A stretch of 64,000 bases of DNA from Larsenimonas suaedae (GCF_023712105.1 NZ_JAMLJI010000001.1:1178001-1242000); one strand, 5' to 3'; numbered from the stretch's first letter, positions 28,490 through 38,041 are shown. Translations and numbers: made by a program. The notes: generated by a model not told the origin, from the sequence alone.

Positions 28490-29242
28490 TCAGTGTTCCT
28501 TGTCGCAGGTGTCGGTAATCAGCGCCCGAACCCAGCGGGCGCGATGCTCCCGGCGAAGAATCTCGTTGCGCGTTCGTGACAGCACCACGGCGCCGAACAG
28601 CGCATAGGCGCCAAGCATCATCAGAAGAAGCGGCACCCACATGCTTTCAGGCATCGACGGCGCCTTGGTCAGGCTGAATGAGGCTGTCTGGTGCAGGGTA
28701 TTCCACCACTCGACCGAGTACTTGATGATCGGCAGATTGACCACGCCCACCAGCGACAGCACCGCCGCGGCGCGGCCGCCGCTGTGTTCACGGGCAAAGG
28801 CGTAGCGTAGCGCGATGATGCCGAAGTACAGAAACAGCAGAATCAGCATCGAGGTCAGGCGCGCGTCCCACACCCACCAGGTCCCCCAGGTGGGGATGCC
28901 CCACACGGCGCCTGAAAAGAGCGCGGCAAACGTCATGCTGGCGCCGAAGGGCGCAGCGACCTTGGCAACGATGTCGGCAAGCTTGATCTTCCAGACCAAA
29001 AAGACCACGGCGCACACGGCCATGAGTGCAAAACACGACTCGGCAAGCATCGCGCTCGGCACGTGTACGTAGATAATGCGAAAGCTGTCGTGCTGCTGGT
29101 AATCGGCCGGTGCAAACGCAAGGCCCCACAGCGCCCCGACCGGCAGCAAGATCAGGGCAAGCCCCCAGAGCCAGGGCGCGCCCCGCGTACTCACGCGGTA
29201 GAAGTGCTTTGGCGAGGCCCATTTATGTATCCATTGCCACAT
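28490..29242 (-). CDS. ccmC: Haem exporter / interface protein CcmC
   Basis: The protein has 250 aa. The ATG at 29242 gives MWQWIHKWASPKHFY, aligning with the E. coli start MWKTLHQLA; an in-frame TTG five codons upstream is less likely. Six TM helices are present. The WWD motif WGTWWVWDARLTS and flanking histidines in YVHVPSAM and EWWNTLHQTAS bind haem. CcmC loads haem onto CcmE. Confidence 0.94.
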   Translation of the reverse strand: MWQWIHKWASPKHFYRVSTRGAPWLWGLALILLPVGALWGLAFAPADYQQHDSFRIIYVHVPSAMLAESCFALMAVCAVVFLVWKIKLADIVAKVAAPFGASMTFAALFSGAVWGIPTWGTWWVWDARLTSMLILLFLYFGIIALRYAFAREHSGGRAAAVLSLVGVVNLPIIKYSVEWWNTLHQTASFSLTKAPSMPESMWVPLLLMMLGAYALFGAVVLSRTRNEILRREHRARWVRALITDTCDKEH

Positions 29243-29279
29243 CGGTCGTTTGCTCAACTAGACAAGAGAGAGTGTGAGT

Positions 29280-29975
29280 TCAGCCACTATGGGCAAGACG
29301 CAGGGCCGCGGCACTTGCCCACGGCGACAGCGCAAGCGCCGCGGCAAACATCGCGCCGAGAATCGCCAGGTACGGCGTGACGTCAACGCCGTCGAGCGCA
29401 AGGCGCACCACGCCCGCACCGAAGATCAACACCGGGATGTAGAGCGGCAGAATCATCAGCGCAAGCAAAAGCCCGCCGCGGCGCACACCCACCGTCAACG
29501 CTGCGCCAATGGCCCCGATCAGAATCAACGTGGCGCTTCCAAGTGCAAGCGAAAGCGCCGTCACCCAGAATACCGACGACGGCAAGGCCAGCATCAGGCC
29601 CAGCACCGGCGACATCAGCGCCAGCGGCAGCCCGGCCATGACCCAGTGGGCGCACATCTTGGCAAGCACCAGTAGCCAGGCCGGCACCGGCGAGAGCAAC
29701 ATCTGCTCGAGCGTGCCGTCGTCGTGGTCCTCACGAAACAGCGCATCCAGCGACAAGAGCACGGCCAGAAGCGCGGCGACCCACAAGATACCGGGCGCGA
29801 ACGTGACAAGCACCGTGCGATCCGGCGTGGTCGCCAGCGGAAAGAGCGTCACGATCAGCGCGAAAAAGATCAAGGGACTGCCCCACTCACTGCCATGGCG
29901 AATGCGAAGCCGCAGGTCCCGAACAAAGGTGTACCGAAAGGCGCGCGCCCAGCTGTGGCCGCCCTCAGAGGACAT
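29280..29975 (-). CDS. ccmB: Haem exporter permease CcmB
   Basis: The protein has 231 aa. The ATG at 29975 has a GGAGG site 6 bp upstream, so the longer frame is rejected. Six TM helices are present; LRIRHGSEWGSPLIFF and FREDHDDGTLEQMLLSPVP are family signatures. CcmB is the membrane subunit of the CcmAB ABC module. It overlaps ccmA by 11 bp. Confidence 0.94.
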   Translation of the reverse strand: MSSEGGHSWARAFRYTFVRDLRLRIRHGSEWGSPLIFFALIVTLFPLATTPDRTVLVTFAPGILWVAALLAVLLSLDALFREDHDDGTLEQMLLSPVPAWLLVLAKMCAHWVMAGLPLALMSPVLGLMLALPSSVFWVTALSLALGSATLILIGAIGAALTVGVRRGGLLLALMILPLYIPVLIFGAGVVRLALDGVDVTPYLAILGAMFAAALALSPWASAAALRLAHSG

Positions 29976-30615
29976 GATGACCTCCGTGACCATCAAGGCC
30001 AATGCGGCGAGTAAACGCAACGCTTGAAAAGGCGTGGTGTGTGGTCACGATAGCCGCGCCACCTTTGTGACAGTGCTCAGCCACCAAATGTTCAAGCGCA
30101 GCAACCCCCTCACGGTCGATGGCGGTGAACGGCTCATCGAGAATCCAGAGCGGCCGGTTCAATAGATGAAGCCGGGCCAGACCAACCCGTCGCCGCTGAC
30201 CGGCAGAGAGCTGCGCGACCGGAATATCCTCGAACCCCTTGAGCCCGACGGCGTCGAGCGCCTGCCAGCACGCCGCCACCGAGCGGGCATCGTCATCGAT
30301 GCCAATCGCCTGATACCAGCTCAGGTTCTCCAGTGGCGTCAGCGCCTCTTTCACACCTGACAGGTGGCCGCTGTAGACCAGTGCGCCATGAAATGCAGCG
30401 CGGGCTTTTGGAAGCGGTTTTCCCTGCCACAGCACCGCGCCTTCGCTCGGCTCGAGCTGACCGGTCAGCATCTTGATCAGGCTGGTCTTGCCGCTGCCGT
30501 TCGGACCTTCGACGCGGCAGAGATCGCCGTCTTCGATCGAAAACTCGAGCGCCTGAAACAACCACCGTTCATCGCGCTCACAGCCAAGCTGCCGCCCTTC
30601 GAGTTGAACCCTCAA
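29965..30615 (-). CDS. ccmA: Haem exporter ATPase CcmA
   Basis: The protein has 216 aa from a TTG start (30615), which has AAAGG nine bases upstream and gives the expected N-terminus LRVQLEGRQLGCERDERWLF; the open frame extends 34 codons further but no better start is seen. Walker A is GPNGSGKTS, the signature is QLSAGQRRRVGLARL, and Walker B is LWILDEPFTAID with the H-loop TTHH. ATP hydrolysis drives release of holo-CcmE from CcmCD. It is the first ccm gene, divergent from the LexA-like gene. Confidence 0.92.
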   Translation of the reverse strand: MRVQLEGRQLGCERDERWLFQALEFSIEDGDLCRVEGPNGSGKTSLIKMLTGQLEPSEGAVLWQGKPLPKARAAFHGALVYSGHLSGVKEALTPLENLSWYQAIGIDDDARSVAACWQALDAVGLKGFEDIPVAQLSAGQRRRVGLARLHLLNRPLWILDEPFTAIDREGVAALEHLVAEHCHKGGAAIVTTHHAFSSVAFTRRIGLDGHGGHHVL

Positions 30616-30800
30616 ACCTACCTGCCTTTCGTTGTCACGCGCGGGATCATCACGGCGCGCCCTTCGTTCACGAGCGCGACACTTTACTACGAACGTCCAA
30701 TACGGGCCACACGCCATGGCTTATCCAGGAGATGATAATCCCGACCGCTCCCTGCTATGATGCCCCCTCCCTCCAGGATCGCCCGAAGGAGTCTCCTGTC

Positions 30801-31277
30801 ATGTCGACTGCCGAACCGCACTTCCTGCACCGCCTGCCCAACCTGCCGCTGGACGCCAACGCCTGGGAAGATGTCCAATCCGATCAGTTCACGGATGTTC
30901 CCCTGCTTGGTTATGTGTCTGCCGGCATGCCCATCGAGGCCTGTAGCGTCAACGACACCGTTCGCATTCCAAGCCAGATGGTGCGTCGCAACACCTACGC
31001 ACTGAAGGTGCGCGGTGACTCCATGATCGATTGCAATATCTTCGACGGTGACATCATCATCATCGAGCGCCTTGAGTCGGCGGAAAACGGCGAGACAGCG
31101 GTCATCCTGATCAACAATCAGGAAGTGACGCTCAAAAAGCTCTACATCGAAAAACACGGTGTGCGACTTCAGCCCGCCAACGACACCATGCCGCCGATTT
31201 ATCTTAAAAACGACGACATCCAGGTGCTCGGTCTGGTCATGGGCGTGGCCCGCCACCCAACCGACCAGGTCGCGTAA
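30801..31277 (+). CDS. LexA/S24-family autoprotease lacking the DNA-binding domain
   Basis: The protein has 158 aa. The ATG at 30801 has AAGGAG upstream. It contains the entire LexA-type peptidase fold: an autocleavage-like site GYVSAGMPIE (A41-G42), catalytic Ser74 in VRGDSMID, and the general-base lysine K112 in EVTLKKLY. The ~40 N-terminal residues show no helix-turn-helix, so it is not a classical repressor. UmuD has this organisation but is shorter (about 24 residues before the cleavage site) and pairs with umuC, which is absent here. A -10-like TATGAT at 30756-30761 lies upstream; I see no LexA box. Function unknown; possibly a SOS-responsive cleavable factor. Confidence 0.8.
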   Translation: MSTAEPHFLHRLPNLPLDANAWEDVQSDQFTDVPLLGYVSAGMPIEACSVNDTVRIPSQMVRRNTYALKVRGDSMIDCNIFDGDIIIIERLESAENGETAVILINNQEVTLKKLYIEKHGVRLQPANDTMPPIYLKNDDIQVLGLVMGVARHPTDQVA

Positions 31278-31280
31278 GCG

Positions 31281-31898
31281 ATGCCCTACCCGATTCCCAC
31301 ACCGAGTGTCGATGCCCCGCATGAGGCGGAGTTCGATGTTCAAAAAAGCCGATTCATCAGCTGGGTCGCACAGGTAAATACCCCCGATGACGCCCAACGG
31401 CTGCTGGCCCGGGCGCGAGCGCACCATCCGAGCGCACGCCATCACTGCCTGGCCTTCATTGCCGGCGCGCCGGGCGAGCAGCAGGCCATCGGTTTTTCCG
31501 ATGACGGTGAACCCGGCGGCACGGCCGGTCGACCCATGTATCAGGCGCTCGAGGGCAGCCAGATCGGCCAGATCGCCTGCGTGGCGATTCGCTACTTCGG
31601 CGGCATCAAGCTCGGCACCGGCGGTCTGGCTCGGGCCTACGCCAAGTGCGTAACGCTTGCGCTGGAGACACTCCCAACCTCGAATTTCATGCCAAGAACG
31701 CCCATACAGCTCGAAATTCCCTTTGCTGGCGAACAAGGCGCCCGCCAATGGGCCGACCAGCACGACGCACTGATCGAGCAGGTCGAGTATTCCGCGACCG
31801 GGGTGCGCCTGACCCTTGCCTGGCCGATGGATCACACGCTTGATCTGAGCGCCCTCAATGCCCGGTTGGCCGGTAGCGTACACCTGATCGATCCCTGA
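31281..31898 (+). CDS. yigZ: YigZ / IMPACT family protein
   Basis: The protein has 205 aa. The UPF0029 domain is clear: QKSRFISWVA, HHCLAFIAG, FSDDGEPGGTAGRPM and RYFGGIKLGTGGLARAY. A ferredoxin-like C-terminal domain follows. The eukaryotic relative IMPACT regulates Gcn2; the bacterial role is unknown. It starts 3 bp after the LexA-like gene and is probably co-transcribed. Confidence 0.92.
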   Translation: MPYPIPTPSVDAPHEAEFDVQKSRFISWVAQVNTPDDAQRLLARARAHHPSARHHCLAFIAGAPGEQQAIGFSDDGEPGGTAGRPMYQALEGSQIGQIACVAIRYFGGIKLGTGGLARAYAKCVTLALETLPTSNFMPRTPIQLEIPFAGEQGARQWADQHDALIEQVEYSATGVRLTLAWPMDHTLDLSALNARLAGSVHLIDP

Positions 31899-31908
31899 GC
31901 GCTGCGCA

Positions 31909-31946
31909 CTACCCTGGCGCCTACGCGCTACCCTGGCGCCTACGCG
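31909..31946. repeat. Perfect 19-bp tandem duplication
   Basis: CTACCCTGGCGCCTACGCG occurs at 31909-31927 and immediately again at 31928-31946, in the short gap between yigZ and dusC. It looks like a recent slippage duplication. Confidence 0.85.
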
Positions 31947-32021
31947 CAACCTCTCTTGCTATTCGACCACGCGCTTCTTACTATCAGCGCCCCCGTGCCA
32001 TTCCAACCAAGTGATCGCTTC

Positions 32022-33002
32022 GTGTCTACCTTGCCAGACCTTCCTGCCGGCGCGCTCGGCCTTGCCCCCATGGAGGGCGTCATCGACGCCACCACACGCG
32101 CCATGCTCTGTGAACAGGGCGGCCTTGACTGGGTCGTGACCGAATTCGTGCGCGTAACCAACACAGTCTTGCCACCGCGCACATTCTATCGGCTCTGCCC
32201 TGAACTCAAGACGGCCTCGCGCACCACGGATGGCACACCGGTGCACGTGCAGCTTCTGGGTTCGGACCCCGTGATGATGGCGAACAACGCCGCCCAGGCC
32301 GCGCGGCTTGGCGCAGCCTGTATCGACATCAACTTCGGCTGCCCGGCAAAGCTTGTCAATCGACACGACGGCGGCGCCTCGCTCCTGCGACGACCTGCGC
32401 ACATGAACGCGCTGATTCAGGCCGTGGGCGATGCGCTCGCGCCGTTCAATATTCCGGTCACGGCCAAGATTCGGCTTGGCTTTGATGACAAGCAGCTCGC
32501 GCTTGCCTGCGCACGCGCCTGCGAGGACGCCGGCGCCCGATGGCTCACGGTGCACGCGCGCACCAAAAAGGAAGGGTATCGACCGCCTGCGCATTGGGAG
32601 TGGGTCAGCCGAATACGGCATACCGTACAAATGCCGGTGGTCGTCAATGGCGACATTCATCGCCTGCCCGACTACTGGCGTGCAACGTCGCTGTCTGGCT
32701 GCTCACAGGCGATGATCGGGCGTGGCCTTCTGGCCGACCCCTGGCTCGCCCGGCGCATTAAAACCTGGCAGGCAACCGGTGAGACGCTTCCGGCAACGCC
32801 CTGGTCCGTCAACGCACAAACGCTTTTGAACTACTTTGAACGCACGCACCAGGATTTGCCCGCCAAGGTGGTACTGTCGCTTCTGAAGCAGTGGCTCAAC
32901 ATGATGCGCTTAAACAATCCCGTGGCCGAGGCGCACTTTCATGCGTTGAAGCGTGAAAAGGAACTGCCGCGCCTTGTTGATGGCCTGGCCGCAACACTTT
33001 GA
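32022..33002 (+). CDS. dusC: tRNA-dihydrouridine(16) synthase DusC
   Basis: The protein has 326 aa from a GTG (32022); GTG 31995 and TTG 31956 are in-frame alternatives and no clear ribosome-binding site decides. The TIM-barrel FMN enzyme shows LAPMEGVID, the DusC-typical TEFVRV and CPELKTASRTTDGTPVHVQL, the catalytic Cys in INFGCPAKLVNRHDGG, VHARTKKEGY and VVNGDI. It reduces U16 in tRNA D-loops using NADPH. CPAKLVN in place of CPSKTVN is a normal variation. A bidirectional terminator follows. Confidence 0.88.
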   Translation: MSTLPDLPAGALGLAPMEGVIDATTRAMLCEQGGLDWVVTEFVRVTNTVLPPRTFYRLCPELKTASRTTDGTPVHVQLLGSDPVMMANNAAQAARLGAACIDINFGCPAKLVNRHDGGASLLRRPAHMNALIQAVGDALAPFNIPVTAKIRLGFDDKQLALACARACEDAGARWLTVHARTKKEGYRPPAHWEWVSRIRHTVQMPVVVNGDIHRLPDYWRATSLSGCSQAMIGRGLLADPWLARRIKTWQATGETLPATPWSVNAQTLLNYFERTHQDLPAKVVLSLLKQWLNMMRLNNPVAEAHFHALKREKELPRLVDGLAATL

Positions 33003-33073
33003 CCCGAAACCTGGCGTCGTCGGCCAAGAACACCCTTTTTAAAAGTGACCGACATTTAAATGTGACCGACATA

Positions 33074-33106
33074 AAAAAAGGCTTCCTGTTTAAAGGAAGC
33101 CTTTTT
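33074..33106. terminator. Bidirectional terminator between dusC and the tRNA genes
   Basis: AAAAAGGCTTCC (33075-33086), 8-nt loop, GGAAGCCTTTTT (33095-33106). It ends dusC on the plus strand and the tRNA-Arg transcript on the minus strand. Confidence 0.93.
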
Positions 33107-33113
33107 CGTATTC

Positions 33114-33190
33114 TGGCGCGCCCGGGAGGATTCGAACCTCCGACCCTCTGATTCGTAGTCAGATACTCTATCCAGCTGAGCTACGGGCGC
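33114..33190 (-). tRNA. tRNA-Arg (anticodon ACG), copy 2
   Basis: A 77-nt tRNA with encoded CCA. The acceptor GCGCCCG pairs with CGGGCGC, and the anticodon stem TCTGA/TCAGA encloses CTACGAA, giving anticodon ACG (A34 expected to become inosine, decoding CGU/C/A). TTCGAATC is in the T loop. It is identical to the copy at 33249. Confidence 0.97.
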
Positions 33191-33248
33191 ATAACTATGA
33201 TAATCACTGAATCGGTGCACCCAGTTGCTCATCATAAAACAAGCAGTT

Positions 33249-33325
33249 TGGCGCGCCCGGGAGGATTCGAACCTCCGACCCTCTGATTCGTAGTCAGATA
33301 CTCTATCCAGCTGAGCTACGGGCGC
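33249..33325 (-). tRNA. tRNA-Arg (anticodon ACG), copy 1
   Basis: A 77-nt tRNA, base-for-base the same as the one at 33114-33190, with encoded CCA. It is separated from it by 58 bp and follows tRNA-Ser on the same transcript. Confidence 0.97.
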
Positions 33326-33348
33326 TTTCAAACAGCTTTGTGCCGATG

Positions 33349-33441
33349 TGGCGGAGAGAGAGGGATTCGAACCCTCGATAGGGCTATAAACCCTATACTC
33401 CCTTAGCAGGGGAGCGCCTTCAGCCACTCGGCCACCTCTCC
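33349..33441 (-). tRNA. tRNA-Ser (anticodon GCT)
   Basis: A 93-nt class II tRNA with a long variable arm and encoded CCA. The acceptor GGAGAGG and the anticodon loop CTGCTAA give GCT, decoding AGU/AGC. It is first in the Ser-Arg-Arg operon, near csrA as in many gammaproteobacteria. Confidence 0.97.
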
Positions 33442-33459
33442 CTCATCGGTACGGCGCGC

Positions 33460-33488
33460 ATATTACCGATTTTAAAAGACATTGTCTA
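33460..33488 (-). promoter_or_regulatory. Sigma-70 promoter of the tRNA-Ser-Arg-Arg operon
   Basis: On the minus strand a -35 TAGACA (33483-33488) is followed after exactly 17 bp by a -10 TAATAT (33460-33465). A GC-rich discriminator GCGCGCC follows, typical of growth-rate and stringently controlled stable-RNA promoters. Confidence 0.75.
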
Positions 33489-33577
33489 GAGCGGTTTTTA
33501 AATCGGTCCAAAAAAGTTTGTCGGCAAGATCGGTTACGCTATAACTGGCGCCTGCAACGCGCCATGTGGCCATGCAT

Positions 33578-33763
33578 TCACGACGGTGTGTCGTCGTCTT
33601 TTTCCTGCTGAATTCGTTGATAGATTTCTTCGCGGTGAACGGACACATCTTTCGGTGCATTGACGCCCAGGCGAACCTGGTTGCCTTTGACACCCAGCAC
33701 GGTCACCGTTATTTCATCCCCAATCATGAGCGTCTCACCGACCCTCCTGGTAAGTATCAGCAT
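33578..33763 (-). CDS. csrA: Carbon storage regulator CsrA/RsmA
   Basis: The protein has 61 aa. The start is the ATG at 33763 (GGGAG upstream), giving [20 protein letters not shown]; the longer open frame is not used. [21 protein letters not shown] carries the conserved Arg near position 44 needed for RNA binding. CsrA dimers bind GGA motifs in mRNA leaders and repress or stabilise translation. Its own leader has GGA in the ribosome-binding site (AAGGGAG) and 20-25 nt upstream (CTGGACG), so autoregulation is plausible. The putative antagonists are the four GGA-rich sRNAs at 43.6-44.3 kb. Position after lysC and before tRNA-Ser is conserved in gammaproteobacteria. Confidence 0.97.
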   Translation of the reverse strand: MLILTRRVGETLMIGDEITVTVLGVKGNQVRLGVNAPKDVSVHREEIYQRIQQEKDDDTPS

Positions 33764-33852
33764 TATAAAGAACTCCCTTTCAGCTACAGCGTCCAGTAAT
33801 TGAAACGCGGCATTATGGGGGAAGATAACGCCGCGTTCCAACAACACAAGAC

Positions 33853-33868
33853 TTTAAACTAGTTTAAA
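33853..33868. promoter_or_regulatory. 16-bp perfect palindrome upstream of csrA
   Basis: TTTAAACTAGTTTAAA is a perfect 16-bp palindrome in the lysC-csrA gap, about 90 bp before the csrA ATG. A second inverted repeat, AACGCGGC (33804-33811) with GCCGCGTT (33830-33837), lies between it and csrA. It is a candidate operator or promoter element; the regulator is unknown. Confidence 0.4.
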
Positions 33869-33923
33869 TAAACGTAAAACGCCGCGGTACACGCAAGAAA
33901 TCGTTTCCCGTGCTCCGCTTCGA

Positions 33924-35180
33924 TTAAGCTTCTTCTTTTACATCATCCCGATCGAGTCCGAATGCCGTGTGCAGTGAACGCACGGCAAGCTCCATGAACT
34001 TCTCATCGATCACGACCGAAATCTTGATCTCTGAAGTGGACACCATGCGGATATTGATGCCTTCCTCAGCCAGCACACGAAACATCTTTGAGGCAACGCC
34101 TGCGTGAGAGCGCATGCCGACACCTACAAGTGACACTTTCGCGATCTGATCGTCGCCGCGCACTTCGCCGCCTCCGAGAGACGGCAACACCGTGTTCTCC
34201 AGGATCTTCTGGGTCTGGCGGTAGTCCGCCTTCGAAACGGTGAAGGTGAAATCCGTGTGATCGCCGATCGGTGCAACGTTTTGAACGATCATATCGACTT
34301 CGATATTGGCGTCCGAAATCGGGCCGAGAATCTTGGAAGCCACGCCGGGTACGTCAGGCGTACTCAATACCGTCAGTTTGGCTTCGTTGGTATTAAACGC
34401 GATGCCTGAGATGAGCGGCTCTTCCATGGTGGTATCACTCTCCTGGTGTTCAGCAACGATCAGCGTGCCCTCGCCTTCTTCATCGAAGGACGACAGGACC
34501 CGCAGTGGCACATTGTATTTTCCGGCAAACTCGACAGCGCGAATCTGAAGTACTTTCGAGCCAAGGCTTGCCATTTCAAGCATTTCCTCGACCGTGACCG
34601 TTTTCAGTCGGCGCGCCCGCGAACAGACGCGCGGATCGGTGGTGTAGACGCCATCGACATCGGTGTAGATCTGGCATTCATCGGCATTGAGTGCGGCAGC
34701 GAGCGCTACACCGGTCGTGTCCGAACCACCCCGTCCAAGCGTTGTGATGTTGCCTTCATCATCGACCCCCTGAAAGCCTGCCACCACGATCACCTGACCG
34801 TCATCGAGGTCCTGCTGGAGATCGTTGGTCTCGATGTTCTGGATCCGCGCCTTGGTGTGCGCGCTGTCGGTTCGAATACCGACCTGCGCCCCTGTATAGG
34901 AGGTCGCCGGAACGCCGAGTCGGTGAAGCGCCATCGCCAGCAGCGAAATGGTGACCTGCTCACCGGTCGAGACCAGCATGTCCATTTCGCGAGGCGTCGG
35001 CTCCTCGTTGATCTCTTCGGCAAGTCCAATCAGGCGGTTGGTCTCACCGCTCATCGCCGAGACCACCACCACGACCTGATGGCCCTGATCGCGGAACCGC
35101 TTGACGCGCTCCGCGACCGACTTGATGCGCTCGACCGACCCGACGGAAGTACCGCCAAATTTTTGTACGTATAAGGCCAT
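33924..35180 (-). CDS. lysC: Aspartate kinase
   Basis: The protein has 418 aa. The kinase domain begins [15 protein letters not shown] and contains [25 protein letters not shown] and [15 protein letters not shown]. Two C-terminal ACT domains follow ([14 protein letters not shown] and [20 protein letters not shown]), sites of lysine/threonine feedback. It makes aspartyl-phosphate for lysine, threonine and methionine, and also the aspartate semialdehyde from which ectoine is built. Only 60 bp separate it from alaS, so no lysine riboswitch fits upstream. Confidence 0.96.
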   Translation of the reverse strand: MALYVQKFGGTSVGSVERIKSVAERVKRFRDQGHQVVVVVSAMSGETNRLIGLAEEINEEPTPREMDMLVSTGEQVTISLLAMALHRLGVPATSYTGAQVGIRTDSAHTKARIQNIETNDLQQDLDDGQVIVVAGFQGVDDEGNITTLGRGGSDTTGVALAAALNADECQIYTDVDGVYTTDPRVCSRARRLKTVTVEEMLEMASLGSKVLQIRAVEFAGKYNVPLRVLSSFDEEGEGTLIVAEHQESDTTMEEPLISGIAFNTNEAKLTVLSTPDVPGVASKILGPISDANIEVDMIVQNVAPIGDHTDFTFTVSKADYRQTQKILENTVLPSLGGGEVRGDDQIAKVSLVGVGMRSHAGVASKMFRVLAEEGINIRMVSTSEIKISVVIDEKFMELAVRSLHTAFGLDRDDVKEEA

Positions 35181-35240
35181 GCGATTCCTATTTAACCTAT
35201 GTTATGAATTGTAGGTTCTCTCCGGAACTTTGTCGCCCGT

Positions 35241-37847
35241 TCAATCCAGTTTTTGAGACGTCCAGGCAAAGACACTTTCCAGTGCGCCAGGCAGTGCGGC
35301 TGCGTCCTTTCCGCCGGCTTGCGCCATGTCGGCACGGCCGCCACCCTTGCCGCCAACCTGCTCGGCCACGACGTTGATCAGCTCACCCGCCTTGACCCGA
35401 TCGGTCAGATCGCTGGTGACGCCCGCAATCAGGCTAACCTTACCTTCCTGAGCGGTACCGAGCACCACTACGCCGGAGGCCAGCTTGCTCTTGAGCTGAT
35501 CCATCAATGTGCGCAGATCCTTGCCACTTACGCCATCGACCTGGCGGGCAATGACCTTGGCACCATTGATATCACGCGCCTCGGACAGCAGATCGTTGCC
35601 GGCACTGCTTGCCAACTTGGCCTTGAGCGCTTCGAGCGTTTTCTCAAGCTCACGCTGATGACCAAGCAGGCCCTCGATGCGGCTTTCAAGCTGATCCGGA
35701 CGCGCCTTGAGCATCGAGGCGATGCGCTCGAGGCTATCTTCCTGCTCACGGTAAAAGGCCAGCGCCCGCGTGCCGGTGACCGCCTCGATGCGACGAACGC
35801 CTGCGGCAACGCCTGCTTCGGTCACGATGTGGCAAGTGCCGATATCACCGGTGCGCGACACGTGGATGCCACCGCAAAGCTCGATGGAAAACGCCTCACT
35901 CCCCATGGTCAACACGCGCACGTTTTCACCGTATTTGGCTTCGAACAACGCCTGCGCGCCCTTGCGCTTGGCGTCATCAAGGCTCATGTGATCGACACTC
36001 ACCGGTGCGTTGGCAAGAATCTGCTCATTGACGATGGCCTCGATCCGCTCGAGCTGCTCAGGTGAGACGGCCTCGAAATGACTGAAGTCGAAGCGAAGAC
36101 GCTCTTCATTGACCAGCGAGCCTTTCTGCTGGACATGCTCGCCCAGCACGCGGCGAAGCGCTTCGTGCAAAAGGTGGGTGGCCGAGTGGTTTCGCTGAAT
36201 GGCGGCGCGGCGTTCGGCATCGACATCAGCACGTACCGTTTCGCCCCGCGTCAACGCACCCCGCGTGACCCGGCCGTAATGAAAGTGGTGTGCACCCTTT
36301 TTCTGGGTATCTCGTACCTCGAACACGGTATCGCCACTGACCAGCGCACCGGTGTCACCGACCTGACCGCCGGACTCGGCGTAAAAAGGCGTTTCCGCAA
36401 GAACTACGACCGCAGTTTGCCCTTCGTCGATGCGCTCCTGAACATTGCCATCGTCATCGACCAGCCCGATGACCGCTACGCTGTCGCCGGAGGTCGCTTC
36501 ATAGCCGGTAAACTGTGTCGTGCCCTCAAGCTCGACGCTCGGAGTGTAATCGGCGCCGAACTGGCTGGCAGCACGAGCACGGTCGCGCTGCGCCTGAAGG
36601 GCGCGCTGGAAGCCGAGCTCATCGAGTCCAATACCGCGCTCACGCGCCACATCGGCGGTCAAATCAAACGGGAAGCCATAGGTGTCGTACAGCTTGAAGA
36701 TGGTATCGCCGTCAAGCGTGTCACCCTCGAGCGTCTCGATGGCGTCTGTCAGAAGCTTCATGCCGTGATCGAGCGTGCGAGCGAACTGCTCCTCTTCCTT
36801 GAGCAGTACGCGCTCAATCTGCGCCCGTGCCTTGTGAAGCTCAGGATGCGCCTCGCCCATTTCCTGATCGAGCGCCTCGACCAGCGTATGGAAAAATGGT
36901 TCATCCTGACCGAGCTTGTGGCCATGGCGCACTGCCCGACGGATGATACGACGAAGCACATAGCCGCGACCTTCATTGGAAGGCAGTACACCATCGGCAA
37001 TCAGGAAGGAGCACGAGCGGATGTGGTCTGCGATGACGCGCAGCGACGGCTGCTGAATGTCGGTCTGACCGGTGGCTGAAGCCGCTGCCTTGAGCAGGCG
37101 CTCAAACAGATCGATCTCGTAGTTGGAATGCACGCCCTGAAGCACGGCCGCCATGCGCTCAAGCCCCATGCCGGTATCGATTGACGGCTTGGGCAGCGGG
37201 TTCATGGTGCCTTCGCTGTCGCGGTCATACTGCATGAAGACCAGGTTCCAGATTTCGATGTAGCGGTCGCCGTCTTCATCAGGGCTTCCCGGCGGGCCGC
37301 CTGCCACCTCCGGGCCATGATCGAAAAAGATTTCCGAGCTCGGCCCGCACGGGCCGGTTTCGCCCATCTGCCAGAAGTTGTCTTCATCGAGCCGCGAGAA
37401 CCGGTCCGGGCTCACCCCAACCTCATCAAGCCAGATCGAAGCCGCCTCATCGTCACTGACGTGCACCGTGATCCAGAGCTTTTCCTTGGGCAGGCCAAGC
37501 TCTTCGGTCAGAAACCGCCAGGCAAAATCAATGGCTTCGCGTTTGAAGTAATCGCCGAAACTGAAATTGCCGAGCATTTCGAAAAAGGTATGGTGACGCG
37601 CGGTGTAACCGACGTTGTCCAGGTCATTGTGCTTGCCGCCGGCACGTACGCAGCGCTGCGCGCTCGCCGCGCGCGTATAAGGGCGCTGCTCACGCCCAAG
37701 AAAGACATCCTTGAACGGCGCCATACCGGCAACGGTAAACAGAACGGTAGGATCGTTCTCGGGGACAAGTGAGCCGGAAGGCACCTTGGTATGCCCTTCG
37801 CGCTCGAAAAAATCAAGAAACGCCTGTCGTAGTGCTGCGCTTTTCAT
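35241..37847 (-). CDS. alaS: Alanyl-tRNA synthetase
   Basis: The protein has 868 aa. The class II catalytic domain starts [26 protein letters not shown] (first residues [17 protein letters not shown]) with [16 protein letters not shown]. The editing domain has the zinc motif [12 protein letters not shown] and, further on, the [15 protein letters not shown] cluster. The C-terminal C-Ala domain ends with [15 protein letters not shown]. It charges tRNA-Ala and edits mischarged Ser/Gly. It sits in the conserved order recX-alaS-lysC-csrA. Confidence 0.97.
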   Translation of the reverse strand: MKSAALRQAFLDFFEREGHTKVPSGSLVPENDPTVLFTVAGMAPFKDVFLGREQRPYTRAASAQRCVRAGGKHNDLDNVGYTARHHTFFEMLGNFSFGDYFKREAIDFAWRFLTEELGLPKEKLWITVHVSDDEAASIWLDEVGVSPDRFSRLDEDNFWQMGETGPCGPSSEIFFDHGPEVAGGPPGSPDEDGDRYIEIWNLVFMQYDRDSEGTMNPLPKPSIDTGMGLERMAAVLQGVHSNYEIDLFERLLKAAASATGQTDIQQPSLRVIADHIRSCSFLIADGVLPSNEGRGYVLRRIIRRAVRHGHKLGQDEPFFHTLVEALDQEMGEAHPELHKARAQIERVLLKEEEQFARTLDHGMKLLTDAIETLEGDTLDGDTIFKLYDTYGFPFDLTADVARERGIGLDELGFQRALQAQRDRARAASQFGADYTPSVELEGTTQFTGYEATSGDSVAVIGLVDDDGNVQERIDEGQTAVVVLAETPFYAESGGQVGDTGALVSGDTVFEVRDTQKKGAHHFHYGRVTRGALTRGETVRADVDAERRAAIQRNHSATHLLHEALRRVLGEHVQQKGSLVNEERLRFDFSHFEAVSPEQLERIEAIVNEQILANAPVSVDHMSLDDAKRKGAQALFEAKYGENVRVLTMGSEAFSIELCGGIHVSRTGDIGTCHIVTEAGVAAGVRRIEAVTGTRALAFYREQEDSLERIASMLKARPDQLESRIEGLLGHQRELEKTLEALKAKLASSAGNDLLSEARDINGAKVIARQVDGVSGKDLRTLMDQLKSKLASGVVVLGTAQEGKVSLIAGVTSDLTDRVKAGELINVVAEQVGGKGGGRADMAQAGGKDAAALPGALESVFAWTSQKLD

Positions 37848-38041
37848 AATGCTCCCGTGGTGGTGCCGCCGTTGTGCACCAAAATCATCGACGTCGACGG
37901 GCCGGGAGTTAAAAAACGCCTCCCCAAGCCGCTTGTATGACGATCTAGTATAACGCCTTCACGCTGCGACTAAAGGGCAATCATGCCGAGAACCGGCGAT
38001 CGAAAATCAGGCTGGGAGCTTACTCGGTAGGAATCGGAGAC

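Noticed and set aside
30687..31949. 420-aa minus-strand open frame over the LexA-like and yigZ genes
   Set aside because: Antisense shadow of two well-supported plus-strand genes; it also lacks any recognisable domain.
33036..33072. Direct repeat GTGACCGACAT (33045 and 33062) as an attachment site next to the tRNA genes
   Set aside because: Copies are 17 bp apart, do not match the tRNA 3' end, and no integrase or island follows.
35181..35240. Lysine riboswitch upstream of lysC
   Set aside because: Only 60 bp separate alaS and lysC, too short for the ~170-nt aptamer, and no matching structure is seen.
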